From Rhizobium sp. BK313 (GTDB lineage: Bacteria > Pseudomonadota > Alphaproteobacteria > Rhizobiales > Rhizobiaceae), in the NCBI RefSeq assembly GCF_014193655.1, contig NZ_JACHZQ010000009.1, forward strand, positions 124,001-188,000: a stretch of 64,000 bases of DNA, in the 5' to 3' direction. Made by a program: the position numbers and the translations under genes. Positions 6,835 through 16,151 of this stretch are shown piece by piece; within the stretch, counting starts at the first letter, position 1; each line of letters starts with the position of its first letter. Under the pieces are notes generated by a model. The model saw nothing but the letters and a program-made list of their open reading frames with translations, searched no databases and was not told the DNA's origin.

Positions 6835-7899
6835 ATGGCACGCATCACGTTGAGGCAGTTGCTCGATGACGCCGCAGAACATGGCTACGGCGTACCCGCT
6901 TTCAATATCAACAACATGGAACAGGCACTCGCCATCATGGAGGCCGCCGATGCCGTCAACGCGCCCGTCATCATGCAGGCATCACGCGGCGCCAGAGCCT
7001 ACGCCAACGACATCATGCTGAAGCACATGATGGATGCCGTCGCTGAGATCTACCCTCACATCCCGCTTTGCGTCCACCTGGATCACGGCAACGACCCGTC
7101 CAGTTGCATGACAGCCATTCAAGCCGGCTTCACTTCGGTAATGATGGACGGTTCACTGAAGGCCGACGCCAAGACGCCGGCCGATTGGGAATACAATGTC
7201 GGCGTGACAAAGACGGTCACCGATATGGCGCATCTCGGCGGCATCTCGGTGGAAGGTGAACTCGGCGTGCTCGGCTCGCTGGAGACCGGCATGGGTGAGG
7301 CCGAGGACGGTCATGGCGCCGAAGGCAAGCTCTCGCACGACCAGCTTCTCACCAACCCCGACGAGGCGGTCAAGTTCGTGCGGGAAACGAAGGTCGATGC
7401 CTTGGCGATCGCCATGGGCACCTCGCACGGCGCCTACAAGTTCTCCCGTAAGCCCGACGGCAAGGTGCTGGCGATGAATGTGATCGAAGAAATCCATCGC
7501 AAATTGCCAAATACCCATCTGGTGATGCACGGCTCGTCCTCGGTTCCGGAAGAACTCCAGGAGATCATCAACAGGTACGGCGGCCAGATGAAGCCCACTT
7601 GGGGCGTGCCAGTCGAAGAGATCCAGCGTGGGATCAAGAACGGTGTGCGCAAGATCAACATCGATACCGATGGCCGCATGGCCATGACCGGCCAGATTCG
7701 CCGCGTGTTGCAGGAAGACCCGAGCGAATTCGACCCACGCAAGTATATGAAGCCCGCCATGGCGGCGTTGACGAAGCTTTGCAAGGAGCGGTTCGCGCAG
7801 TTTGGAACGGCGGGCCATGCTGCCCGTATTCGGCCGCTCCCTGTCACCGAGATGGCCAAGCGCTACAAGTCCGGCGCGCTCGACCCGGTCTTCTCCTAA
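6835..7899 (+). CDS. fba: Class II fructose-bisphosphate aldolase (Calvin-cycle subtype)
   Basis: A 354-residue zinc-dependent aldolase that reversibly splits fructose 1,6-bisphosphate and can also join dihydroxyacetone phosphate with erythrose 4-phosphate to sedoheptulose 1,7-bisphosphate. The class II features are present: N-terminal GVPAFNINNMEQ, HLDHGND (metal His and catalytic Asp, about residues 80-86), SVEGELGVLGS (metal Glu), GTSHGAYK and HGSSSVPEE (metal His), and the phosphate-binding INIDTDGRMA. The length matches the CbbA/Fba Calvin-cycle subtype. It lies at the edge of the erythritol island, convergent with the GlpD-like gene. Since erythritol breakdown yields erythrose 4-phosphate, a role in its disposal is plausible but inferred. 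Confidence 0.95.
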   Translation: MARITLRQLLDDAAEHGYGVPAFNINNMEQALAIMEAADAVNAPVIMQASRGARAYANDIMLKHMMDAVAEIYPHIPLCVHLDHGNDPSSCMTAIQAGFTSVMMDGSLKADAKTPADWEYNVGVTKTVTDMAHLGGISVEGELGVLGSLETGMGEAEDGHGAEGKLSHDQLLTNPDEAVKFVRETKVDALAIAMGTSHGAYKFSRKPDGKVLAMNVIEEIHRKLPNTHLVMHGSSSVPEELQEIINRYGGQMKPTWGVPVEEIQRGIKNGVRKINIDTDGRMAMTGQIRRVLQEDPSEFDPRKYMKPAMAALTKLCKERFAQFGTAGHAARIRPLPVTEMAKRYKSGALDPVFS

Positions 7900-7903
7900 A
7901 GTC

Positions 7904-7943
7904 GTTCCAGGAAAACCGCTGAGCGGTTTTCCGTCCGGAATTG
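7904..7943. repeat. RIME-like palindromic intergenic repeat, copy 1
   Basis: The sequence runs from GTTCCAG to GGAATTG and contains the ten-pair hairpin GGAAAACCGC/GCGGTTTTCC (7910-7932). It lies between two convergent genes and may also act as a bidirectional terminator. It shares both ends with the element at 21851-21888 and resembles the short mosaic repeats common in Rhizobium intergenic regions. Confidence 0.6.
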
Positions 7944-8011
7944 TTCAAAACAAAAAGATGCAGCGGCTCGGCGATTCCTTTGAACGCCGGGCTAATCCAC
8001 AGGATGGCACC

Positions 8012-9772
8012 TCAGCCGGAAGCCGGGCCTGCAGTCGTTCTGGCTTCCGAAAACAGATGCGCCGCGGCGTCATCGAGCCGCCGGCCATGAAATTTTGACA
8101 TGATAGCGGTGACGTCTTCGATCTCGGCTGCGAGCCTTTGTTCCGTCCATCCAAGCGCTTCGGCAGCAATTGCACCGATGTCGCGCAACCCTTGCATGGT
8201 CAGCGCGCCTTCGATCGCAAGCGTTGTCCGCCGGAACACCACGTCCGACAGGTGGATGACGAATTCTTGCCGCACGATCCAGTCGATCTCGAGAGCACTG
8301 TAATGCGGAGCCCCGGCGAGGCGCGCGGCATCAGTGTGTGCCGATGGATAATCGAGGATCGCTGTGGCGGTGGTGCCGTAGCGGCTCAAGAGCTGGTCGA
8401 TCCGGCCCGGCGCTGCACCGGTTCGCTTCGCAACAGCGCGCACCCATTCTCCGCGCGCCGTCGAATTCGCCGGGAAATCATGTCCGCCGCCGATCGCAAG
8501 ATGTTTTGTGGATTGGCTCCGAGTGCGGTTCAGTCGCTGGAGCACAAGATCTGCAACCTCCTCGGCAAAGCCGCGGAAGGTCGTCCACTTGCCCCCCACG
8601 AGCGAGACGATCGCAAACGGACGATCTGACTGCGGTTCGATCACCGGAGCGGAATGGTCGCGGCTGATCAGTCCCGGCGACGATGCGTCCGAAGCCGGTA
8701 GAGGGCGAATGCCGCTATAGCTATAGACCACCTGGTCCCGCCCGAAGCGAAGACCCGGCAGCAGCGACTGGACGCTTTCGAGGAAATAGTCGATCTCTGG
8801 CTCTTCACACCGGACGTTGTCTGGATCGTCGCTGGGAATATCCGTCGAACCGACCAAAGCAAGACCGAGATAGCTATAGACGAGGCAAATACGGCCGTCG
8901 TCCGCTTCGAAGTAGATCATATGGCCGTTCAGTCCGCGCACGAGCTCGGGGTGGTCGAGCAGGATATGCGAGCCTTTCGTGCCACCGATCAGGCGTGAGG
9001 GGGCGCCGAGTGCGTCGTTGACGCGGTCGATCCAAGGGCCGGCGGCATTGACGACAAGCTTCGGAGCAACCGAAAATGTTGTACCGTCGGCGCGGCTGAA
9101 GCTGAGCCTCCCCTCGACCGAAGACGTCAGCGTGGTGAAGTTCGCCGCCAGCGCGTTCTTGTTGGCTTGAAGCCCATCCATGACCAGCTCGTAGACGAGT
9201 CGTTCCGGCCGGCTGATCTTGGCATCGTAGTAGATGCCGCCCGCGACGATATCAGGGGTGACATACGGCATTTCCTTGAGCGCGCGCTTCTTCAATATGA
9301 AGCGGTGGCGCGGCATGACCCGGTTACGCGACCCGAAAAAGTCATAGAGCGCAAGCCCGATCTTGATGAGAACGGCGCCGCGGCTGCGGGGCGCTGTCGT
9401 CGAGCCCGTCAGTGTGCGCAATGCCGCCCATATGCCTCGCGTCCACGAGAAAATCGGGATGAAGGTCGGCAATGCCTCGACGCAGTGCGGCGCGTTCTGA
9501 AGGAGGAGATTGCGTTCCAGCGTTGATTGGGCAACCAGGCCGAACTCACCCGTCTCCAGATATTTCAGACCGCCGTGAATGAGGCGCGAAGGCGCGGCGC
9601 TTGTTCCCGATCCGAAATCGGCCTTGTCGACGATGAGACAGTTGATCCCCTGGGCAGCAAGATCACGAAAAAGCCCAGCGCCGTTCACACCGGCACCGAG
9701 AATGACGACGTCTATGTCCTTGTCCGGCAATGTCGCAAAGCGTTGTTTCAGATCGGCGGCGATATCGGTCAT
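8012..9772 (-). CDS. FAD-dependent glycerol-3-phosphate dehydrogenase family protein (EryB paralogue)
   Basis: A GlpD-family flavoprotein of 586 residues that should oxidise a polyol phosphate to the ketose phosphate and pass electrons to the quinone pool. The N-terminal FAD motif is VVILGAGVNGAGLFRDLAAQ, followed by SRLIHGGLKYLE, VVNAAGPWIDRV and GGKWTTFR, all GlpD signatures, with the C-terminal helical domain present. The ATG at 9772 was chosen over 9826 because it carries a GTAGGAAACA site and matches the usual N-terminus. It is about 80 residues longer than EryB of this window. It follows the second FGGY kinase by 59 bases in the same operon, so it probably oxidises that kinase's product. 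Substrate is unknown; a C4 or C5 polyol phosphate is likely. Confidence 0.85.
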   Translation of the reverse strand: MTDIAADLKQRFATLPDKDIDVVILGAGVNGAGLFRDLAAQGINCLIVDKADFGSGTSAAPSRLIHGGLKYLETGEFGLVAQSTLERNLLLQNAPHCVEALPTFIPIFSWTRGIWAALRTLTGSTTAPRSRGAVLIKIGLALYDFFGSRNRVMPRHRFILKKRALKEMPYVTPDIVAGGIYYDAKISRPERLVYELVMDGLQANKNALAANFTTLTSSVEGRLSFSRADGTTFSVAPKLVVNAAGPWIDRVNDALGAPSRLIGGTKGSHILLDHPELVRGLNGHMIYFEADDGRICLVYSYLGLALVGSTDIPSDDPDNVRCEEPEIDYFLESVQSLLPGLRFGRDQVVYSYSGIRPLPASDASSPGLISRDHSAPVIEPQSDRPFAIVSLVGGKWTTFRGFAEEVADLVLQRLNRTRSQSTKHLAIGGGHDFPANSTARGEWVRAVAKRTGAAPGRIDQLLSRYGTTATAILDYPSAHTDAARLAGAPHYSALEIDWIVRQEFVIHLSDVVFRRTTLAIEGALTMQGLRDIGAIAAEALGWTEQRLAAEIEDVTAIMSKFHGRRLDDAAAHLFSEARTTAGPASG

Positions 9773-9831
9773 ACCATTGTTTCCTACTGAACTACCGTCA
9801 GCGCGATCTGCCCGCGCGGCGGTCAATTGTC

Positions 9832-11361
9832 CTAGTCGCGCGATTCAGCGGACGCGAGGCGGCCGATCTTCGGCCAGATTGGCGTCATCGCCTCGGCGAT
9901 CTCACGAAACAGATCGTATCTCTCGCGATAGTGGATGCTGCGGGATACGTCTGGATGGCAGGTTCTGGCGATCTTGCCGACATCGCGGGGATCGCTCTGC
10001 GGATCGGCATAGAGACCGATGCCCGCACCTGCGCAAAGAGCCGCGCCCCAGGCCGCTGCCTCGTCTGTCTCCGTCACCGTCACCGGAATGCCAAGGACGT
10101 CGGCGAACATCTGGACGACGGTCGGATTGCGGGAAACGCCGCCGGCAAGCCGCGCCTCCCCAAAGGCGAAACCATCACGCAGCGCATCGACATGGATCTT
10201 GTGGTTGAAGGCAATTCCCTCAAGGACCGCCCGCAGCATGTCGCCGCGATCATGCCAGCCACCCAGGCCGAAGAAGCCAGCGCTTGCAGAAGCGCCATAG
10301 GGCGAGCCGAACAGATAAGGGTGAAAAAGCGCCGTCGAGGGACGCGCGAACGCAGCGTCTATCTCGTGCGCCAGCAGCGCATGGATCGACCCACCAGACG
10401 CCTCGCTGCTTGCGCGTTCGCTGGCGCAAAGCCGGTCAAGGAACCAATCGTAGTTCGCCGTCGATGCCGGAGAAATCGACATATTGTTCCACTGACCGGG
10501 CGCAATGGCATTGCGGCAGAACCAGCGTCTGTCGACGCGCGGCTCGGAAGACAAGGTTTCGTTGATCGAGTATGTGCCGGCAATCACCGCAACCACGCCT
10601 GAGGCGTAGCCACCCGCACCGAGAGCCGATGCGGTGACGTCGTGCAGGCCGGCCACGACGGGTGTTCCCTCGGCAAGGCCCGTGCGTGCAGCGGCCGCCC
10701 GCGTCACATGGCCGACGATCTCGTCGGAGCGCGAGGCCGGCGGCAGGGCATCGGCCAGCGCTTCCAGCCCGAAGAGCCTGAGCGCATCCTGCGAATAATC
10801 CTGGCTTTGGACATTGGTGAAGGAGGTGCTTGCCTCCGTCCGATCGGTGCCGATGACCTCGGTCAGGCAGAAGCGCAGCCAGTCCTTGCAACTCATGATA
10901 TGGCCGATCTCCGCAAAGCGGGCCGGTTCCTTTTCCATGATCCAGGCAAGCAGCGCCGATGGCGCCGAGACATGCGGCAATTGCCCGGTAAGCTCTATCG
11001 CTTCATCTGCAACCGGACTTTCGAGCCAGCGATCGACGACGTCTCCTGCCCGGCTGTCGAGCGACAGGATCGCACGACCCAGCGGCCTGCGAGACCGATC
11101 GAGCATATAGATGCCGTCGCCGTGAGCGGTTGCCGCAACCGCCTTGATATCGGACGCCGGGCGCTTGCTGAGGCTGATCGCCTCGGCGATCGCGTCCGCC
11201 GTCGCCGTCCAGAGCTCATCCATGTCCCGTTCGATGTGCCGGGCTTTCGGTATGAACTGCGTAACGCGCCGGCGCGCCACCGCAATCGGCGTCCCGTCGA
11301 CATCGAAGATGACGGCTTTGGTGACGGTCAGACCGCTATCAATTCCGAGCAGACTCGGCAT
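9832..11361 (-). CDS. FGGY-family carbohydrate kinase (second kinase of the erythritol island)
   Basis: An ATP-dependent sugar or polyol kinase of the FGGY family, about 509 residues. Visible elements are the N-terminal phosphate motif LLGIDSGLTVTKAVIFD, the activating region RAILSLDSRAGD, CKDWLRFCLTEVIGTDRTEA, and the C-terminal FGGY signature around LAGGVSRNPTVVQMFADVLG. The start at 11361 has a GGAG site eight bases upstream; an in-frame ATG at 11367 is too close to it. It is clearly different from EryA and lies with a GlpD-type dehydrogenase and a DeoR regulator, so it likely phosphorylates a second polyol or ketose, for example a pentitol or L-erythrulose. Closest class by pattern is xylulokinase/L-xylulose kinase; specificity cannot be read from the sequence. 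Confidence 0.85.
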   Translation of the reverse strand: MPSLLGIDSGLTVTKAVIFDVDGTPIAVARRRVTQFIPKARHIERDMDELWTATADAIAEAISLSKRPASDIKAVAATAHGDGIYMLDRSRRPLGRAILSLDSRAGDVVDRWLESPVADEAIELTGQLPHVSAPSALLAWIMEKEPARFAEIGHIMSCKDWLRFCLTEVIGTDRTEASTSFTNVQSQDYSQDALRLFGLEALADALPPASRSDEIVGHVTRAAAARTGLAEGTPVVAGLHDVTASALGAGGYASGVVAVIAGTYSINETLSSEPRVDRRWFCRNAIAPGQWNNMSISPASTANYDWFLDRLCASERASSEASGGSIHALLAHEIDAAFARPSTALFHPYLFGSPYGASASAGFFGLGGWHDRGDMLRAVLEGIAFNHKIHVDALRDGFAFGEARLAGGVSRNPTVVQMFADVLGIPVTVTETDEAAAWGAALCAGAGIGLYADPQSDPRDVGKIARTCHPDVSRSIHYRERYDLFREIAEAMTPIWPKIGRLASAESRD

Positions 11362-11451
11362 TCTCATTACTCCGGATAGTGGAAAGGCCGCAGGCATGAT
11401 CCGGGCGGCGAATGGCCGGCCGCTCTCCGGCCCCGGCTGTCATCGCCACCC

Positions 11452-12294
11452 TCATGATCGGCCTCCATCGCCCCTGGCGATGACGACGTTGATATCTTTG
11501 GACCGCATACGATCGATGTGAACGGCCGGCGTCTTGTCATCGACAACCACTGCGTCAAACTCGCTGAGTGCCGCGAAACTGTGCAACGCGCGCCGCTCGA
11601 ATTTCGTGTGATCGGCAAGAAGGATGCGCTTGACGGCGCTGTCGAACATCGCCCGTTTCGTGTCAACTATTTCCGGCGACTGATGGAAGACGATGTCGTC
11701 GGTGATCGCCGACATCGAAATGAAGGCGGTATCGGCCCTCAGCCGGGTGATTTCGTTGATCGTCATACGGCCCATGAAGGCGTTGCACCAACTATAGTAT
11801 TGACCACCGAGGGCCAGAAGCGTCACGTCATGCATCCCCTTGAGCGTGTTCATGAGGGTCAGCGAATTGGTGATCACCGTCAGCGGGACCTTGGCGGAGA
11901 GATGGGCGGCCATTTGCAGCACGGTGGTGGAATCATCGAAGAAGATCGCCTGGCCTGGCTCCACGAACCGCATCGCCGCAGCGGCTATCGTTTTCTTTTC
12001 GGCCGCCTGCCGATTTGAACGGTAGACGTCGCTCGATTCGATAAGGCTGGTTGCGGCGGCTGTGACGATGCCGCGCGTCTTGCGGAAAAGGCCGCGGCTT
12101 ACGAGCTCGTCAACATCCCGGTGAGCGGTCATCAGACTGATGCCGAACCTATCGGTCAGGTCCTCGATACGCATGGAGCCTTCCGTCATGACCGCCTCGG
12201 CAATCATCTGCCGGCGAACGAGCTGGCGGGTGTGCCGGCTGTCACTTGGCAATTCGTCCAAGAGGGATGCTCCTAAGCCTGTCTTCTGTGTCAC
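11452..12294 (-). CDS. DeoR/GlpR-family transcriptional regulator
   Basis: A 280-residue DeoR-family protein. The N-terminal helix-turn-helix (MRIEDLTDRFGISLMTAHRD, about residues 41-60) has the family pattern with a Met-Thr-Ala-His recognition helix start. The C-terminal sensor domain has the sugar-phosphate-binding pattern IFFDDSTTVLQMA, VITNSLTLM and LLADHTKFERRALHSFAAL. It lies between the erythritol transporter genes and the second kinase, transcribed with them. It may control this arm in response to a sugar phosphate made by the neighbouring kinase. It has an unusually long N-terminal extension (about 40 residues). Confidence 0.88.
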   Translation of the reverse strand: MTQKTGLGASLLDELPSDSRHTRQLVRRQMIAEAVMTEGSMRIEDLTDRFGISLMTAHRDVDELVSRGLFRKTRGIVTAAATSLIESSDVYRSNRQAAEKKTIAAAAMRFVEPGQAIFFDDSTTVLQMAAHLSAKVPLTVITNSLTLMNTLKGMHDVTLLALGGQYYSWCNAFMGRMTINEITRLRADTAFISMSAITDDIVFHQSPEIVDTKRAMFDSAVKRILLADHTKFERRALHSFAALSEFDAVVVDDKTPAVHIDRMRSKDINVVIARGDGGRS

Positions 12295-12431
12295 TTGAGC
12301 CTCTGCCGCTGAATCTCGTCGATGTCAGTTTCGTACAGCGAATGCAGTGCGAAGGCAAAAAGAGGAGATAGAACAACCCTTTGCATTGCGCATGTCTTGG
12401 CCGCCTTCTGCGAACTTCCAGCGGCTGAATG

Positions 12432-12457
12432 AAGGGGCGCCGCTGCCGGCGCCCCTT
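12432..12457 (-). terminator. Intercistronic hairpin after eryG
   Basis: Ten-pair stem AAGGGGCGCC/GGCGCCCCTT with a six-base loop, eight bases after the eryG stop. On the minus strand no T run follows, so it may stabilise the transporter mRNA or act as a partial terminator rather than a full stop. Confidence 0.6.
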
Positions 12458-12464
12458 GTTGTCA

Positions 12465-13415
12465 TCACTGCGACAGGACGAACGGAGCCGTGTACTTGTC
12501 CACATTGTCCTTGGTGATCAGGATGCAATCGAAGAGCTGCTTTTCGCTCTTGGCACCCGTGCTACCCGTCTTGATGACGTTGTCGGCCTGCTTGACAGCT
12601 TCCGCGGAGAACGTCGCGACCGGCTGCAGCACCGTGTACTGCAGTTCGCCGGCCTTGATCGCGGCAACCGCGTCCGGCGAACCGTCGAAGCCGCCGACCT
12701 TGATCTTGGCGAGCTTACCTGCTTCCTTCAGCGCGGCGATCGCGCCGAGCGCCATTTCATCGTTACCGGAAATGACGCCGATAATGTCGGGGTTGGCCTG
12801 CAGCATGGACTGCATCTTGTCGTGGCCCTGGGTACGATCCCAATTGGCAACTTCCTTCGCGACCTTCTGGAGGTCCGGATACTGCGTCAGCACCGTTTCG
12901 TAACCGTTGGAACGGGTTGCGGCATTGTTATCGGACGGAGCGCCGAGCAGCTCGGCGTATTTGCCCTTGTCGCCGACGCTTTCGACCCACTGCTGGGCGC
13001 CGAGCGCAGCACCCTGCGCATTGTTGGAGACGAGCTGAGCCTTGGCGAGACCTTCCTGGTTGATTTCAGCGTTGACCAGGACGACCGGAATGCCGGCAGC
13101 CACAGCCTTCTTCACAGCGCCGACCGAGCCGTCAGCATTCGCTGGGTCGAGGATGATGGCGACGGACTTGTTGGTGATTGCGGTGTCGATCAGATTGCTT
13201 TCAGTGTTGGTATCGCCTTTGTGGGCACTGACGGTTGCCGTGTAACCCAGCTTCTCGGCCGTTGCCTTGGCGATATTGCCTTCCGTCAACCAGTACGGGT
13301 TGGCCGGATCATTGACGATGATCGTCATCTGACCGCCGGCGGCCCATGCGGCTCCGGTCAGAAGCGGCGCCACCGCGACAGCCGCCATAACAATGCGCAA
13401 ACCTTTTCTAAACAT
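12465..13415 (-). CDS. eryG: Erythritol ABC transporter, periplasmic binding protein
   Basis: A 316-residue periplasmic sugar-binding protein of the ribose/autoinducer type (Peripla_BP_4). A signal peptide is visible (MFRKGLRIVMAAVAVAPLLT, cut near AAWAAGG). The mature part begins MTIIVNDPANPYWLTEG, and the hinge-region motifs GVISGNDEMALGA and VGGFDGSPDAVAAI are typical. The ATG at 13415 was chosen because an upstream ATG at 13430 would precede the signal peptide with acidic residues. It is the last transporter gene of the DUF2291-eryE-F-G unit, matching the binding-protein gene of the known rhizobial and Brucella erythritol transporter. Confidence 0.9.
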   Translation of the reverse strand: MFRKGLRIVMAAVAVAPLLTGAAWAAGGQMTIIVNDPANPYWLTEGNIAKATAEKLGYTATVSAHKGDTNTESNLIDTAITNKSVAIILDPANADGSVGAVKKAVAAGIPVVLVNAEINQEGLAKAQLVSNNAQGAALGAQQWVESVGDKGKYAELLGAPSDNNAATRSNGYETVLTQYPDLQKVAKEVANWDRTQGHDKMQSMLQANPDIIGVISGNDEMALGAIAALKEAGKLAKIKVGGFDGSPDAVAAIKAGELQYTVLQPVATFSAEAVKQADNVIKTGSTGAKSEKQLFDCILITKDNVDKYTAPFVLSQ

Positions 13416-13530
13416 TAGTCTCTCTCCCATTTGATGAGCTCAGATAATGCCGGCGAACCGGCGGTGCTTTCCGCAATCGGCAGGCTGTTCGAAGCAGGTC
13501 CGCCGTCGTGGACAAGTTCAGTTGCGATCG

Positions 13531-14583
13531 TCAGGCCGACTTGGTCCGACGTCCGTATTGGATGCTGTTCATGAGGACGGCGAGCACGATGACTGCACCG
13601 GTAAAGACGGTCTGCCAGTAGGCGGACACGCCGATGATGACGAGACCGTCCGACAGGAAGCCGATGACGAAGGCACCGAGCATCGTACCGCGAACGGTGC
13701 CGCGGCCACCGGTCAGCGCCGCTCCGCCGATCACGACTGCTGCGATTGCGGTCAATTCATAGGTCGTGCCTGCCGTTGGGCCGGCCGAGGTGAGCTGCGA
13801 CGACAGGACCAGGCCGGCAATGGCGGCACAGACGCCAGAAAGGACGTAGACGATGATCTTCACCCGCTTGACCGGCACGCCCGACAGGTCGGCCGCGCGT
13901 TCATTGCCGCCGGAAGCATAGAGCCAGCGACCGAAAGCGGTGCGGCTGAGAACGATGCCGCAGATGATGGCCAGCGCCGCCAATACGATGACGCCGATCG
14001 GAATGCCTGCCAGGCGGTTGAAGCCGAGCCAGTCAAAGCCGGTATTGCCGAGTTCCGGACGGCCGCCGAGATTGTTGTAGGTGAGACCGTTGGTCATCAG
14101 CAGCGCGACGCCGCGTGCAACATAGAGAACGCCAAGCGACGCCACGAAGGCCGGTACGCGCAGATAAGCGATCAGTATGCCGTTCACCGCTCCGACGACC
14201 GCGCCAAGCGCGCAGGTGATCACGACGACCGCCCAGACGGGCGGATACAGGATGACGCCGAAACTCGACAGCGTCACGCCTTGCATCAGGAAACCGGCGA
14301 TACAACCCGCAAGCCCCAGCGTCGAGCCAACGGAAAGGTCGATGCCACCATTCAGGATCACCAGAAGCATGCCGATCGCCAGAATGCCGAAAATCGCGAC
14401 ATGCGAGGCCATGATCAGGAAGTTGTTCAGCGTGAAGTAATAGGGCGACAGAAAGGAAAAGACTGCGATGATGACGATCAGCGCGAAGAACGCGCGGCCT
14501 TCGAGGATCAACCGGATAAGATTGGTGTTCCGCTTCTGCCCGTTCGCAACCGCTTTCTTTTCAGTGATATTCGTGACTGACAT
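13531..14583 (-). CDS. eryF: Erythritol ABC transporter, permease
   Basis: A 350-residue inner-membrane permease of the RbsC/BPD_transp_2 family with about eight to ten hydrophobic spans. The diagnostic segment IDLSVGSTLGLAGCIAGFLM (about residues 80-99) and TAGTTYELTAIAAVVIGGAA, with GGRGTVRGTMLGA after it, are the ribose-type permease signatures that contact the ATPase. It lies between the ATPase and the binding protein. It forms the membrane channel for erythritol, by homology and locus context. Confidence 0.92.
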   Translation of the reverse strand: MSVTNITEKKAVANGQKRNTNLIRLILEGRAFFALIVIIAVFSFLSPYYFTLNNFLIMASHVAIFGILAIGMLLVILNGGIDLSVGSTLGLAGCIAGFLMQGVTLSSFGVILYPPVWAVVVITCALGAVVGAVNGILIAYLRVPAFVASLGVLYVARGVALLMTNGLTYNNLGGRPELGNTGFDWLGFNRLAGIPIGVIVLAALAIICGIVLSRTAFGRWLYASGGNERAADLSGVPVKRVKIIVYVLSGVCAAIAGLVLSSQLTSAGPTAGTTYELTAIAAVVIGGAALTGGRGTVRGTMLGAFVIGFLSDGLVIIGVSAYWQTVFTGAVIVLAVLMNSIQYGRRTKSA

Positions 14584-14606
14584 AATCAGTGCTCCATAAT
14601 TGCCGG

Positions 14607-16151
14607 CTAGTGCGCGACCACTGCTTCGCCCGAGGCGGCCATGATTTTCTCTTTAGTGACGTCGGGACCGAATTCGGCGGATATCCTGCCTCGGTGCATG
14701 ACGATGATGCGGTGGGCAATGCTGAGGCATTCGCCGACTTCCGAGGTCGAATAGATCACCGCCAGACCGTGTTTGGCGCGTTCGGCCAAAAGCTTGAATA
14801 CTTCCGCCTTTGCACCGACGTCGATGCCTCGGCTCGGTTCGTCGAGCAGCATGACCTTGGGCTCGGTCGCCAGCATCTTGCCGATCACGACCTTCTGCTG
14901 GTTGCCGCCCGAAAGTGAGCCGATTGTCGCGTCGCCGCCGTCCGTCTTGATATGAACCTTGCGGATGGAATCGTTTACCAGCTCCCGTTCGCGCCCGCCG
15001 GAAGTGAGCAATCCTTTCGTGAACGCGGCGATGCTGGCGAGCGAAAGGTTGGAGCCGACCGTCATCGTCTGGACAAGGCCATCACGCTGGCGGTCTTCAG
15101 GCACCAGTACCAAGCCGTTGGCGATGCGTCCGGCGATGTTGAGATTGGCGACATCGCGGCCTTCGAGGAGAACCCTGCCGCCACTCGATCGAAGGCGTCC
15201 CGCGACGCATTCGAGCAGCTCGGTACGCCCCGCGCCCATCAAACCATATATGCAGACGATCTCGCCGGCGCGGACCTGCAGCGAAAGACGATCCACCGCC
15301 TTATAGGCAGCGCCGGAAGGGCCTGGAACAGTCAAATCCTCGAGCGCAAGTGCTACGTCACCGATCTTGTGGCCGGTCGGCGGACTTCCGAGATCGAAGT
15401 TTTCACCGACCATGTTGCGAACGATCCATTCAAGATCGATGTCCTTGCGATCGGCATAAGCTGTCATGTTGCCGTCACGCAGCACGACGGCATGGTGGGT
15501 GATCTGAAGCGCCTCTTCGAGATGGTGGGAGATATAGACGATGGAGACGCCGCGGCTCGTCAGATCGCGAATGACCTTGAAGAGAACCTCCACCTCGCTG
15601 GCGCTGAGCGCCGAGGTGGGCTCGTCCATAATGAGGATACGCGAATTGACCGACAGAGCGCGCGCGATCTCGACGATCTGCTGCTGGCCGAGGCGTAGAT
15701 CCTCGACGGCGGTCAACGGATCGATCTCCTCCTCGAGCTCCGCCATCAGTGCGCGTGTCTGGCGCTCCTCTTCGGCAAAGTCCACGCCGCCACTCTTGAT
15801 GATCTCGCGACCCATGAAAATATTGTCGCGGACATTGAGATTGGGAGCGAGGCTCAACTCCTGATGGATGATCGAAATACCGCACTCGCGGGCATGGGTG
15901 GAGGAGGAAAACGAAACAGGCTGACCGTCGAGGACGATCTCGCCGGAGCTCGGCTGAACGACGCCAGAGAGGATCTTCATCAGCGTCGACTTGCCCGCTC
16001 CGTTTTCACCGAACAAAGTGGTCACCTGGCCGCGATGGATGTCGAAATTGACGCCCTTCAGAGCATGAACGTTGCCATAGGATTTTGCGATGTTGCGGGC
16101 GGCAAGAACGACCTCGCCCCGTGCGCCCTCATTTTGCGGCGCTGCACTCAT
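14607..16151 (-). CDS. eryE: Erythritol ABC transporter, fused double ATPase
   Basis: A 514-residue ATPase with two nucleotide-binding domains in tandem, as in RbsA. The first half carries Walker A GENGAGKST, signature LRLGQQQIVEIARAL and Walker B ILIMDEPTSAL. The second half has a degenerate Walker A (GLMGAGRTE) and a good signature LSGGNQQKVVIGK with VMLLDEPSRGID, the normal asymmetry for this family. Its start overlaps the DUF2291 stop by four bases (ATGA), so the two are translationally coupled. It powers erythritol uptake. Confidence 0.93.
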   Translation of the reverse strand: MSAAPQNEGARGEVVLAARNIAKSYGNVHALKGVNFDIHRGQVTTLFGENGAGKSTLMKILSGVVQPSSGEIVLDGQPVSFSSSTHARECGISIIHQELSLAPNLNVRDNIFMGREIIKSGGVDFAEEERQTRALMAELEEEIDPLTAVEDLRLGQQQIVEIARALSVNSRILIMDEPTSALSASEVEVLFKVIRDLTSRGVSIVYISHHLEEALQITHHAVVLRDGNMTAYADRKDIDLEWIVRNMVGENFDLGSPPTGHKIGDVALALEDLTVPGPSGAAYKAVDRLSLQVRAGEIVCIYGLMGAGRTELLECVAGRLRSSGGRVLLEGRDVANLNIAGRIANGLVLVPEDRQRDGLVQTMTVGSNLSLASIAAFTKGLLTSGGRERELVNDSIRKVHIKTDGGDATIGSLSGGNQQKVVIGKMLATEPKVMLLDEPSRGIDVGAKAEVFKLLAERAKHGLAVIYSTSEVGECLSIAHRIIVMHRGRISAEFGPDVTKEKIMAASGEAVVAH

